From the NCBI GenBank assembly GCA_022814615.1, contig JAKLNE010000002.1, forward strand, positions 992,001 to 1,056,000: a stretch of DNA of 64,000 nucleotides, written 5' to 3'. This document shows positions 1-10,466 of this stretch, piece after piece (the first letter of the stretch is position 1; each line of letters opens with the position of its first letter). This stretch comes from Waltergamsia citrina (Eukaryota; Ascomycota; Sordariomycetes; Hypocreales; Bionectriaceae). A program made the translations under genes and the position numbers. The notes beneath the pieces were generated by a model that had not been told where the DNA came from, did no database searches, and saw only the letters and a list, made by a program, of their open reading frames with translations.

Positions 1-1458
1 ATTGTAATAGTTATCCTTAGCTTTAATCACACGATCAATTTTTTCCCTATCCTATACGTACATGCAAGGTTATTAAATCGATTCGCTAGCTTAAAGTTAG
101 CGAACTAACTAGAAAATTCTTGTTAAAAGTCATTCCTAGAGCTAGCTAGTGTGCTCACACACAGCGTTGCTAGGTTTTACATAAGTATACTTAATAGTCA
201 ATCCTTCACTCCCTATGTGTATTTTGATCATAGCGTGATTAACTAGCTATTCCCGCAAGAGCCGCCTACATTATAGTTGATTATGATGCTAACTCCTCTA
301 TACTTAAGGAAGCAACCCCTACTTCTCCGAGCAAGTTAGTATCTGTCTACGCCAAGGAAGCGACTGAAGAACGTGACAATAGATTTCCTAGCGTCGCGCA
401 ACCCCTTCTTCTCGCCAGCCTCCTGATGATAAGTCTTTGATAACTATAACGATAAGGATGATAAAAATGATAAAATCAACGGGCCTTTAGCGGCCTTTAT
501 CGGAGGTGCTATAGGCGGAAGCCCCGAAGGCTCAGCTACTATTGTGTAGCGGTCGGATCTGTGAAACTGGTGGTGAACGTGATTGATTGAGATCTGACTG
601 ACGATGCGGACATCGCTAGTCAGATAGGTCTATCTGTTATTACTATCTTAAATTATCTATTCGAATCCTGGCCGCAGGCTCGATCCTGGGCTTGCCGCTC
701 GAGCGGGACCCCGCCCGGTCTGCCCAGTTGCGATAAACGCAACATATTGCAACTCTTGTGGCTTTTCTCCTTATACGGCAAAGGCGCATTAGATGTGCTA
801 CCGCGGCCGTTGGCAAAGGCGAGGGTGTTGCATCTATCCGCCAGTTGGCTGTCTGTGTGGGGAATCAACTTCATAAGCCTCGAAGCTACTATGCACTAAC
901 ACAGAATATGCACCAGGTTCATAGATCACTGCTGCTAACGTCTGAAGTAGCTGGTGACGAAGGTTTGCGGTATGGATTCGACACTGGAACGGGCTTAGGC
1001 CGAGCCTCTTAGCATTATAGTTGTTAAGTAAACTAGGAAACAGAGTGCCGAAACGCGCACTGCATCAGCCATCAGGTGTGCACCTATCGCTCTACAATAG
1101 AAATATTAAAGCAGCATTTCAGCAGCAACATAATATTATATATTTTTTAATTATTAATAATATCATAAACAATTTATAAAATACCCTTTTTGATTCTTAG
1201 TTTTTATATTTAATTATTTATCATAGTAGCGCTTAATTATTTGTAAGACTGCGTTCGGTACAGTATAGGCTACTATCCGTACTGGGCACCACTGGAAGGC
1301 ACCACTAATATTCCCTAGCCATGGCAGATCGCGCGTACGTAAACGACGCGTCTCCCGCCTCCTAACATATCCACCGTCATCCATACGGGGCTGCAACCTC
1401 CCTTTGTCCAACGCGCTTTAGCCTACATACTATCATTAGTCCCTGTTATGCCCATTGC
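1..1458. other. AT-rich gene-free accessory DNA
   Basis: I see no credible gene here. The DNA is AT-rich, especially 1120-1215, and short open stretches around 650-1010 have no recognisable domain and no homology I can name. The composition contrasts with the coding DNA after 11.4 kb and fits a repeat-derived or mutated accessory segment. Confidence 0.5.
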
Positions 1459-2595
1459 ATGCTCAGTGCTATCTGGGTCTTTTTTAATCGACGAAAGAAC
1501 AAGTGCTTGCAGCTGCGGCGGCCTATTACAAGCCCGCTGGAGATGGATTGCACAAATAGTGACGCCGTCGCCCGTCTTACTTGGCGGCCGGGCGACCTGG
1601 ATCAGTCAATGCTATCGTTTTCTCATATAGCAACACCTCGTCTTATCAATCTTGCAAGCCGAACTTCTGCGTTCGGAAATCTCGACAAACTTCCGCTAGA
1701 AATTTTATACCTAGTTCTTGATCTCTTGGACTTGCAAACACTTGCTCGCATGACGCAGACATGCTTCTCCGGCCTGTCTATTATACAGCCTATGCCTGCT
1801 TACCGAGGAATACTAGAGCATGCGCCCTCTACCGTTGCCGCCCTCGGTGAAACAAAGCTCCTAGGTGTTCATACCCTGGCCCAGCTTTGGGCAGCTTTAA
1901 GATCGAACCGCTGCGAATGTTGTCCATATTACGGCGCATTCCTATTCCTTCCAACCTGTGTGAGATGCTGTTGGGAGTGCCTAAGGGTTAAGCCTTCACT
2001 GCGAGTACTTTCCTTTCAACAGGCAAAAACTTATTTCGGGTTGAAGAAGAGCCATATTCAACAACTTCCCGCCCTGCATACTATCCCTGGTAATTATCCT
2101 TATTCACACACGGTTAAAGTTCCACCTCAGCTTGTCAGCGCAGCTGCAGCGAAAGAGCTTGGGGTATTAGTTCACGGTTCATCCGAGGGCCTTGAAAATA
2201 ATTTATTAAGGAGAATAAAATCAAACTCGTCAAGAGTTATTGGGAGGTTCTATCAAAGGGCCTCGATAGCACCTCTGCGAGAGGATCCACTGTCGAGCCC
2301 AAGCCAAGGGAATATCCCATTATCAGAGTGTTTTGGTATGGCATCAATACCTTTCCCATACCTTAAAGCGCCGGGGGGTATCGAGAATGGGGTATGGTGC
2401 AAAGGCTGTCAGCACACGGCTGAACTTTATCGTGCAAATCGGTTAAACCTTGCTGCAGTCGCGAGGATTGTGCCAGATGGATGTGAGCCCTCTCGCGTGC
2501 TTAATGGAATAGCTAGAAGAGCCAGGTCTAAGGCTGAATTCGTCGATCATATACAGCTTTGCTATGGGGCACGGCGGCTCAGGTTAAACGTGTAA
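1459..2595 (+). CDS. F-box protein with two cysteine clusters
   Basis: Probably a substrate-receptor type F-box protein; its function is not known. The first ATG gives 378 residues, but the first 28 look unconserved and ATG 1543 (350 residues) may be the true start. An F-box-like helix pair begins near residue 75 (LDKLPLEILYLVLDLL). It is followed by a cysteine cluster C152-x2-C155-x15-C171-x2-C174 and, near the C-terminus, C314-x2-C317 and H364-x3-C368, both of which look able to bind zinc. The gene is a single exon. The gene on the minus strand at 24344-25572 has the same architecture and the same cysteine spacing, so this is a two-member family in the window. F-box assignment is from the helix pattern; zinc binding is inference. 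It lies in the AT-rich accessory block, yet the reading frame is intact. Confidence 0.7.
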   Translation: MLSAIWVFFNRRKNKCLQLRRPITSPLEMDCTNSDAVARLTWRPGDLDQSMLSFSHIATPRLINLASRTSAFGNLDKLPLEILYLVLDLLDLQTLARMTQTCFSGLSIIQPMPAYRGILEHAPSTVAALGETKLLGVHTLAQLWAALRSNRCECCPYYGAFLFLPTCVRCCWECLRVKPSLRVLSFQQAKTYFGLKKSHIQQLPALHTIPGNYPYSHTVKVPPQLVSAAAAKELGVLVHGSSEGLENNLLRRIKSNSSRVIGRFYQRASIAPLREDPLSSPSQGNIPLSECFGMASIPFPYLKAPGGIENGVWCKGCQHTAELYRANRLNLAAVARIVPDGCEPSRVLNGIARRARSKAEFVDHIQLCYGARRLRLNV

Positions 2596-2832
2596 GGTAA
2601 TTGTCAATTAACTGATACGTAGATAAACCAAGGAGTATGTTTACTACAATCACAAATACTGCTGAGATTTTACTGTCTAAGTTCTTTATTTCCCAATACT
2701 ATCACTAGGAGAAGCTATAGTACTTTACTACTATGTTCAACTAGCTAATTCCATCTCGTTCAATACTAACATCTAAGGAGTAAACAGTCCTATATAGCTT
2801 GACCCGGAAATAAGGCAGAATGTGTGACGTCT

Positions 2833-3045
2833 CTATCTGCCAGCAGCATATCGGCCTCTGTACTCGGTTGTAGCTTTCCCCTCTTTCGGCATGTGCTTAG
2901 GACAGTAATTGCGTGATGTCTGGTCGTCTGGGGTAGTGGTATTGCACTGGAGGTTTGATTGTGCGTTGTAAAGCCGGTCACATTGTTTAAACTCTCCCTT
3001 CTGGCGGCAGCCGCACTGGTAGATATGAAACACCTGCTCGCACAT
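2833..3045 (-). CDS. small cysteine-rich hypothetical protein
   Basis: A 70-residue reading frame from a true ATG with six cysteines (residues 2, 11, 13, 22, 34 and 48) and a compact polar sequence. It has no signal peptide or membrane segment. The regular cysteine arrangement (C-x8-C-x-C-x8-C-x11-C-x13-C) and the KHMPKEGK motif make it more than a random ORF, and the pattern resembles small cysteine-rich proteins that recur in Sordariomycete genomes. I cannot name a function. A further exon at either end cannot be excluded because the last 15 residues are low in conserved-looking features. Confidence 0.45.
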   Translation of the reverse strand: MCEQVFHIYQCGCRQKGEFKQCDRLYNAQSNLQCNTTTPDDQTSRNYCPKHMPKEGKATTEYRGRYAAGR

Positions 3046-3900
3046 ATTGGAGTTGCTCGAAAGGCTAAGAATAATTGAGAGCTAGAAAAAATATCGAAGA
3101 AAACTAAACAACTGTTAATAGACTGAGAAGGGTGGGTACGTAGTCGGGGGCTAGCTGTAACGCACTTGAAATTTTACTTGAATAGCTGAGAAGGGATTGT
3201 CAGGAATGATAGGCTTCTTCGTCAATAGTATCCTACAATAACGAACGAAAGATAAGAAGCGAAACTCATCTGTTAAATAAGGAGCACAAGTGATATAATT
3301 AGTATTCTACCTACTTGGATGTAACAGCGCTGCAACTCTAAGCGCCGCTGTTGGTTTGATGCATATACGCGGGTCGAGTATAGAAGACCATGCGTTGGTG
3401 ATGAACTAGTTCTGGATGCCTTATTTAGTTTACTTTAACCTATTTGTAAAGGCGCGCGTCATAAGAAGAAATCATTATTTGATAAATCTGTTTAATGTGG
3501 TGTTGTCGGTTGCTCATATCCACTGATTAGTCGCGCGCGTATCCCGGACTAACCCTTGCAACCATCTCCCCTGCCCCCTTTGGGTCAGGTTGTTGGTGAT
3601 AAGACTTAACCCTCAGTGCCTTTAGCGGCTAAGCTTCCATGTTAGCCGCCTTCGTCTCTGCTTGACTTGAAGTCCTAAGCGCTAAGATTCTAGATTTGGA
3701 GCGTGCGTATAGGTGACAGTTATTAATAGTTTCTCTCGGAAGAGGGGCACGCTAATCATCGTTGCGGACATCTGTTGTTGCCTCATAGGAAACCCCACGA
3801 ATTGTCATTTCAGTCCTAAGTGCTTGCTCTCTGTAATTCAAACTTCTGCCTCCTCAAAGACAACAGAAAAATAGCAGCGGTTTGAAATCTGAAACTCACC
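3046..3900. other. intergenic DNA
   Basis: No supported coding region. The sequence carries stops in all frames, and nothing like an RNA gene was seen. The last 100 bases directly precede the kinase-like gene and must hold its promoter. Confidence 0.5.
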
Positions 3901-4704
3901 ATGAGTGTCACGCCTAGAGAGAGGATGGAAGTCCTGAACCAGGAGATCGATGATGAGAAAGGCTTGTACCGGATCCGCGCCGGGGAACGAGTGCACTATC
4001 TTACTATCCCAACAAGCGTCTTTGATGAGGAGACCATGTCCCGACCTTACCTTCTTATCCCCCAACTGCCGGATTTTCCAGACTATGGATGGACTGAAAT
4101 GCGGGTTACTCGAGAACACAACAGCAGCACAATTCACAGCACGCTATCATCTGAGCCGCTCCTTAGTGTCGACGAGTTATGGCACCCACGGCACATCGAC
4201 GTCTTAAAATTAGTTCGAAAGAGACGGCTGCGGTCAGGTGTGCATGAAGTTTTGTATGAAGGCAGAACAGTCGTGGCTAAAATTGCTTGCTTCGAATGGC
4301 ATATCCCCCGCATTAATCATGAGACTTGGGCATATCGTATTCTAGCTGAGAATCGACTTCCTGACGAAGGGCCTTTCGCCCCAGATTTCCTTGGGCATCT
4401 GACGGAGAATGGACGCGTGATGGGCTTTTTGCTCGAAAAGGCTGAAGGAGACGCAGCAGGTCCAAGCGACTTATCGAGCTGCCAAAACCTATTGCGCAGG
4501 TTGCATGAATTGGGCCTGGTCCATGGCGATGTCAATCGGTACAACTTCTTGGTGGATCGAAGGCCCAACGGACTGACATTACTTGTTGATTTTGAGCATG
4601 CTGAGGGGATTCGTGAAGAGACAGGTCAGCAAGAGCTTCGGTCCCTAGCATCTCAGTTGGCAGAAAACACTGGGCGCGGCAAGCCTGTTATCATTGAGTA
4701 CTAA
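3901..4704 (+). CDS. protein-kinase-like fold protein
   Basis: A complete single-exon 267-residue protein with the reduced kinase/phosphotransferase fold of a lineage-expanded fungal family. Seen in the sequence: a candidate ATP-site lysine K127 in VVAKIAC, a catalytic-loop motif H208-G-D-V-N-R-Y-N215 in place of the HRD...N of classical kinases, and the metal-binding triplet D230-F-E in place of DFG. HGD plus DFE is typical of aminoglycoside-phosphotransferase-like and RIO/choline-kinase-like enzymes. In fungi such proteins are often carried as unassigned kinase-like proteins, sometimes mislabelled alpha-galactosidase. The first 100 residues form a non-kinase extension. All the motif residues are present, so activity is possible; the substrate is unknown. 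It lies alone in the AT-rich accessory block. Confidence 0.7.
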   Translation: MSVTPRERMEVLNQEIDDEKGLYRIRAGERVHYLTIPTSVFDEETMSRPYLLIPQLPDFPDYGWTEMRVTREHNSSTIHSTLSSEPLLSVDELWHPRHIDVLKLVRKRRLRSGVHEVLYEGRTVVAKIACFEWHIPRINHETWAYRILAENRLPDEGPFAPDFLGHLTENGRVMGFLLEKAEGDAAGPSDLSSCQNLLRRLHELGLVHGDVNRYNFLVDRRPNGLTLLVDFEHAEGIREETGQQELRSLASQLAENTGRGKPVIIEY

Positions 4705-5273
4705 GAAATGCGACACCACTTCTTCAGCTAATAGGCAGTGTTGTATTGTCGAGTCTCACAGATGCTCAGTAGAAGTAGAATGATTACCTTCACAATCATA
4801 TATTTACTTCTCAACGTCCCCTAGAAGCTTACATATTTCGGAGGTGGTCAGGCTTTACGTATCAACTAGTTTTGAAACTGCAAAACTACCGTATAGATTA
4901 ATGACTCTTTAGTCTTTACTGCCGTTTTGAGCACTATTAGTGCTAGTCTTCTAGCAAGTCATGGAGATGCATAGCAAGCCTTTAATCTCTACTGATTGCG
5001 GGATCCCATGGCCTGTAACAGTTTATGGGTGAAAGTCTTTCAAACCCGGCGTACAGGTAAATCAAAAGATGAGCCGCGGCATTAATTTTGAGCTTGCTGT
5101 CCTAGCAGGGGGGAGGAAAAGTCACAGCTTTTTTATGTGCTACATTCGAGTAATAAATAGATTCATCAACTTATTATATTCCAAAGACCCTCATGATTCT
5201 TTAACTGATACGCTATAAAGCAGTGTATCCAGCTTTATATTGAAGTCATCGCCTAAAACTGCGATCTATAGCA
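4705..5273. other. AT-rich intergenic DNA
   Basis: No supported gene. Repeated stops occur in all frames, and I see no RNA gene or clear repeat. Confidence 0.45.
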
Positions 5274-5447
5274 CTAAGTTGCAGGTGGAGGCAAAGTGGC
5301 GCGCTGGATAACAATGAAAGTCACGACATAATCTAGGGTTTTAAAAGTCAATCGCTTATCCTTGGGAAACAAGGGCGCATCGCCCAGTTGTCCAGTGATC
5401 TCGCTTCCCTCGCTATCCACAACCCTAACCTCCCCCTCGATGATGTT
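5274..5447 (-). pseudogene. possible orphan terminal exon
   Basis: A 57-codon open stretch on the minus strand with strongly protein-like composition (it begins NIIEGEVRVVDSEGS and contains FKTLDYVVTFIVIQ), ending in TAG. It starts directly after an AG acceptor-like sequence that follows an AT-rich stretch, as a last exon would. No upstream exon on this strand was found within 300 bases. It is best read as a remnant of a broken gene or the last exon of a gene I cannot reconstruct. It has no recognised domain. Confidence 0.3.
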
Positions 5448-5549
5448 CTAGTTCATTTAAGTAAATCTAACTACATTGGTTTCTCAAATTTAAATAACCT
5501 CTATTTTACAACCTTCATAGGCACTAAAAAATTATATTCTTCGTGCTAA

Positions 5550-5693
5550 CACTCTCAGTGCGATGAAATCGAAAACTTAGATGTTGATGCCTACACAGTC
5601 AACACCAAAGCCGCAGCCTGCGGAGCCGCCAAGCTTGCCATGGAATCCTATCTCCCCCCTGCGACCCCTGCGGCTGACCAAATCTCACAATAA
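5550..5693 (+). pseudogene. possible coding remnant
   Basis: A 47-codon plus-strand open stretch directly after an in-frame TAA, with protein-like composition (VNTKAAACGAAKLAMESYLP near its middle) and ending in TAA. It has no start codon that fits. It reads as the surviving 3' end of a decayed gene; the family is not recognised. The overlapping ATG frame at 5581 is less protein-like. Confidence 0.25.
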
Positions 5694-6440
5694 AATGTCA
5701 CGCCACATAAAATGCGGTGCGGTTGGATCTAATGCCTTGCTCAACACTGAAACAAGTCTAAGGTCGAAAATCGGGACGCGACGAAAGGAGTCAGCACTAG
5801 ATTAGTGATCTAAGAGGATAACCATGTATAATATAGAGCAACTTTTATCAGTACCCTTACTCTTTGCGAGGTGGTGGAAAAAGCATAGTCGATATCCTTA
5901 TATTGTTCAATGGGAAGAATTAAGTCTAGGAATGAATTCCTTTGCGATCTAAAAGGTACAAGTAGTTACTGATAAGAGCTTAGGCGAGCTGTAGCCTGTC
6001 GCCGACTTTCCCCACAATATAAGCAGAATTATCGGAGATATAATGAGTGATCCCAAACTTATGTCGAAGTATATGCTAGGCAACGCTTGGAGACAATCTT
6101 AGGGACATCCACATACTATATTCATAAGAGTTATTTGATTAGCATGATACGTGCTTAATTATACATGTATAATAAGCTTATCCAATACCTCGAAGTAAAC
6201 GACTATTTGTCGACGTTTTAACCCATGTAAGTGATCCACAGTAAGCTCGGAAATTAAGGTTTGACAAGTACTCGCAAATCCGTAGAACTAACAAGGGCTG
6301 CAGAAGTGAGCAGCATGTCTATTTAAGGCGCTGATGGGCATATATTCTCAGATGATTTGTATTTTGTTTCAAACCCCCCAACTTCAGCCATCTTCAAATC
6401 CGAATCTTGTCGTGTTTTTCTGTTTTGTTTCAAACTCACC
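5694..6440. other. intergenic DNA and promoter of the secreted-protein gene
   Basis: There is no supported coding sequence. It is AT-rich with stops in every frame. The part next to 6441 must contain the promoter and leader of the secreted-protein gene. Confidence 0.45.
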
Positions 6441-6937
6441 ATGAAGTTCCTGACAAGCTGCCTTCTCGCCCTTGCTGCGGTCCCTGCGGCCCTTGCCGAG
6501 GGACCGGGTGACCCTCCTCCCCAACATTGGGCTGTAGTATGCTACACCTCCGATGAATCTCCCCTTGCGGACGACGTCAATGGCGGTGCAGACGCTATGG
6601 AGAACTGGGACCCCAACGACCAATGGTGCTCCCCTAAGGCTAATGAACCCGCCCGCATGGCTGCTGGAGGTAGGTTAATGAGCGATTGGTTGTGACTTCT
6701 TTTGCTAATTGAGAATCAAAATTAGATGGGTACTCTTTCTTTATTTCCACCACGAACCCTGAAGCTATTGGCTCTTACACTTGCTCTGATATGGTCGTTG
6801 GGGCCGTTAGAAGTATTATAGCTTCTTGCGAAGAGGAAAAGGCGGGCGCTCTTCGTGTCGAAGGAAGCGCGTGGCTAGATAAGGATGGAATTGGGCACCA
6901 TACCAACTATGTATATATCAATGCTCAAAGCAAGTAA
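6441..6937 (+). CDS. small secreted cysteine-containing protein (candidate effector)
   Basis: Two exons, 6441-6669 and 6726-6937, joined across a 56-nt intron (donor GTAGGT, acceptor TTAG), encode 146 residues. The N-terminus MKFLTSCLLALAAVPAALAE is a textbook signal peptide with cleavage after ALA. The mature protein of about 127 residues has four cysteines (in VVCYTS, QWCSPK, YTCSDM and ASCEEE), enough for two disulfide bonds. It ends at SK with no membrane segment or GPI signal. The family is not recognised with confidence; size, secretion and location in a decayed accessory block fit a secreted effector or antimicrobial-type protein. The start at 6441 is chosen over the upstream in-frame ATG at 6357 because it begins the signal peptide. 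No stops or frameshifts are seen, unlike the neighbouring genes. Confidence 0.75.
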
Positions 6938-7528
6938 GCTATGGGCACATTACGTTGAGCTCAGCAGTCGAAGTTTGCAAATATAGCCAAATCTTCACCT
7001 TGTGGTCTCCATCTCAATTCTACCTTTCCTAGCGAATTCAACCCCTATAGGGCAACGTTAACGTAGTGTTCATCGCGAAAGCGCGCGTGTGAATAGTCCA
7101 AAACCTGTTAGACAACCATGTGAATTCTATCTCTAAAAGCTGATAGTAGATCTCTTATTTGTTAAGCTAAGCTCTGAAACTATTTTACTGTTTTCTAGGT
7201 AATATTATCATAAGTAAGAACCTCAAACGACATTATCCATTGGGGGTTTCTATTCAAGTCTAAGGGATAGATTAGTAGTCGGGTCGGTGATGATTAGGAC
7301 TTTTTTTTTTTTTGGTTGATCTACAAGTCCCTAGAGTGCTTAGGCTTTAGTAAGGGGGTCTTGAAGCGAAGGCGAAGAGTTGAGAAATGAGTAAAGAGTT
7401 AACAATACTTAGAAATAGATCTACCTATAGAACTTATCTATATTGTTTCTACCTGCTTTTGAAGTTATGAACTATTTAAAAGAAAGATTAAAACGTATCT
7501 CTGGCTCCCTGGTGCCGCTTAGCTATTT
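6938..7528. other. AT-rich spacer with poly-T tract
   Basis: There is no coding signal. A poly-T run lies at about 7301-7313. The spacer separates the secreted-protein gene from the 3' end of the decayed transcription-factor gene. Confidence 0.5.
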
Positions 7529-9108
7529 CTAGCAGCGGCTTCGCTTCAACTCGGAACTCTGGGTAACAATACAACGTAGACTTTGCGGAAATCTACCAAC
7601 GTATAACCCTAGAGGTGGCTTCTCGAAAAGCTGATGAAGAAGCCTAAGCTCCTCCATGTGCTGACGGAAGTCCGAGCAACTTTTCTCGAGATGATACCAA
7701 GCGAAAGCCAAAGGCGTGATCCCGAGGCTTGTTGTTAATCATCCAGCAAGAGTATCAAAATGCAATTGAACGCAGTGTGCAATTTTGAGTGCGTACTCGT
7801 CTGGGTCAACATAGACAATCCTTGTTAACTGGGGCGGATACCTGTCTTTGTTTGGGGTAGAAGAGACTTCTCTGAGAAGATAGTTGATGAGAATACTGCA
7901 ACTGAATGCAAATTGCCCAGTATAAGCAGGCTAGATGAAGCACAGAGAGGTCTTCACGCTTTAACAGGCCTGTGACTGAAACACCTGTTACCTCATAATC
8001 AAACTTTTGGATCTTATTTGCAACCTCCATTTCCCAACTCAGCCGAGCGCGGTGAGTTCTTCGACATCTCTGCAAAAGGTCTAAGCTCTTCTCTGGCCCC
8101 TCGTTCAGATCAACGCAAACTTGAATATTTTCAAAATCCGCCACGTGGCCAGGAACATCGATCATAATGTCCAGAAGCTGATCTTTGAGTGTTTTCCGGC
8201 GCCCGATCCACGGATCAGTTCTCCAACAAGGTTGTGCAAATTCTCTTCGCTTGCGCCTACTCATACAATTGGTGATCTTGAAAAGTAAGTGAGAAATATG
8301 AAATGAAATATATCTGGTATTCTTCACTTACAGCATTCATTAATCTGTCCGCGAAAAGTTGATGCCCAGCTGATGTTGTGAATCCACCAGGACCTCGAAG
8401 CTTAGCCAAAGCCACTTCCCCGTCTGAATAGCCGTTCCACCCATCGATCTGGGAACATTTTGCGCTACTCTCAAAGTTTGCATTATCACGACTGAAAAGG
8501 ACCTAATCCACGTCAGTTCAGGTACACCCACGGGACAGTCACTTTCACCTGGTATGAGCCCATCACTCGGATGACAGCTAATAGCCCGTCACTAGTTGCC
8601 CTTTTCGGACTCTTCAGGGCCTTGGCCAATTCCTTCAAGGATGAATTATATGTTTGAAGCCCTATTATGCGCAGCTGATCATTGCCGTCGCGGACGCCCA
8701 ACATAGTACAGCTTGTGTCATAGATAGGATCCCACAGAGTTGGTTTTGCCTGATTCAAGTTACCCAGGAAAGTGATCCAACCACCAGCTGACAATGAGGA
8801 TGCTGTGGACGTTATGGGGCGACCGTCGAGTAAGTAAGATTCCCATTATAGGCCGATAAAATTCTCTTCTCTCGCAGAGATAACGAGTGAGCCATGCAAA
8901 GTGACATCTCTGGGCAAACCAGCGCTCCCTGAAAGACACTGACGATATTTGAGCTCCTTGGTGCCGGTGTAAGTGGCTTTTAATCCAAGCTGGTCATGTT
9001 TTGCCCTAATCCAGACGTGCTCTCGAGTATAGCCTCCGCAGACCAAAGCCGTCTTGATTCATTGGCCGCACGATGGAACCTTCTTGTCACACTTCTAATG
9101 AGATTAGC
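7529..9108 (-). pseudogene. decayed Zn2Cys6 transcription factor
   Basis: Read on the minus strand, this is a fungal zinc-cluster regulator broken in several places. Near 9029-9100 the cluster reads CDKKVPSCGQ, stop, IKTALVCGGY: TGA at 9059-9061 sits where a zinc-ligand cysteine should be, and earlier in-frame TAG and TAA codons interrupt the first half. Downstream, conserved family segments follow in pieces: TREHVWIRAKHDQ, LKELAKALKSPKRATSDGLL, GEVALAKLRGPGGFTTSAGH, an intron (donor GTAAGT at about 8331), FAQPCWRTDPWIG, then after a frameshift near 7850-7880 DRYPPQLTRIVYVDPDEYAL, another in-frame TGA, and a C-terminal piece to 7529. The combined length matches a normal member of about 450-500 residues. 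It cannot make a functional DNA-binding protein as read. Assignment to the Zn2Cys6 C6 family is firm; the target genes are unknown. Confidence 0.8.
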
Positions 9109-9440
9109 ATAGCCTACTGAAGCGTGTATGGCTATTCTTGCCTACCGCTCTGATGAGAAACAGCAGCTGTCAAAACGCAAAGTCATAACGTATCGGGCAA
9201 ACGTACCCCTTTCTTCTATGCTATGCATGTTACACACGACTTCGATCTTCCTGGGACACCCACCATCTCTTCTCAAATTTCCATGGGGGAATGAGGTATC
9301 AGAGGAGATAGCGAGTGCTCTAAACGAATGACAGTATTAGTCAATCAACAAGGATGCTTGTTGGGTAAAAAGTGACGGAGAGCAGGCGCTGAATGAAAAT
9401 CGAAGGATTTGGAGAAATCCATCGAGTACATGTTCATTAG
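9109..9440. other. spacer upstream of the decayed regulator
   Basis: It should correspond to the old promoter of the minus-strand zinc-cluster pseudogene. An open stretch at 9128-9331 has no recognisable domain, and I do not call it a gene. Confidence 0.4.
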
Positions 9441-9653
9441 GCGCAATCGGGGTCGGTCTGGGAGCGCGAGTTAGACCCAGTTGTTGTAGTAGTACAGAAC
9501 GCGGCGCTGAGCGTTATGGTGGGAGTTTTTAAAAAGGGGTTCTTTGACGACTTCGCGGCGGGAATTGGAACCCAATTAGGACATGGCGCTATAGAGACCC
9601 AATCGCCCCCAAGAAGTACATCATATAAGTACCTGTATTCAAAAAAGGATTGA
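9441..9653 (+). pseudogene. possible orphan exon
   Basis: A 70-codon open stretch directly after TAG (which can also be read as an intron acceptor) with protein-like composition: hydrophobic and Gly/Ala-rich around VVVVVQNAALSVMVGVFKKG, then a polar tail. No upstream exon could be joined. The family is not recognised. It could be a remnant of another decayed gene of this block. Confidence 0.25.
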
Positions 9654-9929
9654 CCCATGGACCTATTACAGCATCTTCTTGTTTTCAAGAAAAGAAAATA
9701 CTATCCATATCTATTACAAGACTAAGCGAACTTTTTACGGGAACGAATGATCGTATGGCTTACTAGCGTACTCCGGTCCAATTGTTCACTTTCTATCCTC
9801 AAAACCCGCGAGATGTTCGTCATTGAGGTGTTGCTTATATCAAACAAAGTGAATAATCCTTCTATGCACTAGTTTATGATCCTGTTCGATTGTGCCCACG
9901 CCTCACAAGCCGGCATCCTTTGTCTGGTC

Positions 9930-10466
9930 CTGTAGTCCGCCGGGGGAGCCATGTTGACCGACGAAAACGTTGATACCAGTAATAAAGGCGTCAACGTCTC
10001 GCTAGCAGGTCTTGATTTTCAGGTTGCTGTCATCATCTTCTTCATAATTAGCTTCGCCGACGCCCTAACCCGCTACTTACGTGAGAGCGGCACCGCTGCC
10101 TTTGATAGGCGTACCTCAGCCTTCTTCAGCTTTCTCAGTCTTGCTATTGTGACAATCTTGATCCGATGCGCTTACCGCTGCTACGAGCTGAGTGACAGGT
10201 ATAACGACTCCGACAAAATCATCGACGAGCCCGCCTTTATTCGCCTTGAGGGCGTGTAAGTACACACCCAGCGTCTCTGGTGTAATGTTAAGGCTGACAG
10301 TCGCGGCAGTATGATTGTCATTGTTGTATTCTCATTCTTTATTGGGCACCCGGGTTTCATTTCGCGCAATCACAATTCCAAGTCTCTGGCTGCCAAAAAG
10401 GTATGCACTTCAGAGACAAGTGACGGGACCCTCGACGCGGATCAAAATCATCACTATGATGCCTAG
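9930..10466 (+). pseudogene. truncated RTA1-like membrane exporter
   Basis: The C-terminal half of a fungal RTA1-family (lipid-translocating exporter-like) seven-helix membrane protein. Two exons remain, up to 10255 and 10310-10466, with a 54-nt intron (donor GTAAGT). Hydrophobic segments include LDFQVAVIIFFIISFADAL, FFSFLSLAIVTILIRCAYR and, after the intron, MIVIVVFSFFIGHPG, whose GHPG ending is a family hallmark. The upstream frame ILCLVL, stop, SAGGAM matches the conserved LQSAGG motif with TAG at 9933-9935 in place of the glutamine codon CAG. Further upstream (about 9800-9920) family-like pieces appear only in shifting frames. An ATG at 9951 could still give a 153-residue C-terminal fragment, but the first helices are lost. 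Confidence 0.75.

Noticed and set aside
653..1012. Possible tRNA-like TTCGAATCC near 660
   Set aside because: No matching acceptor, D or anticodon arms around it; the T-loop-like string alone is not a tRNA.
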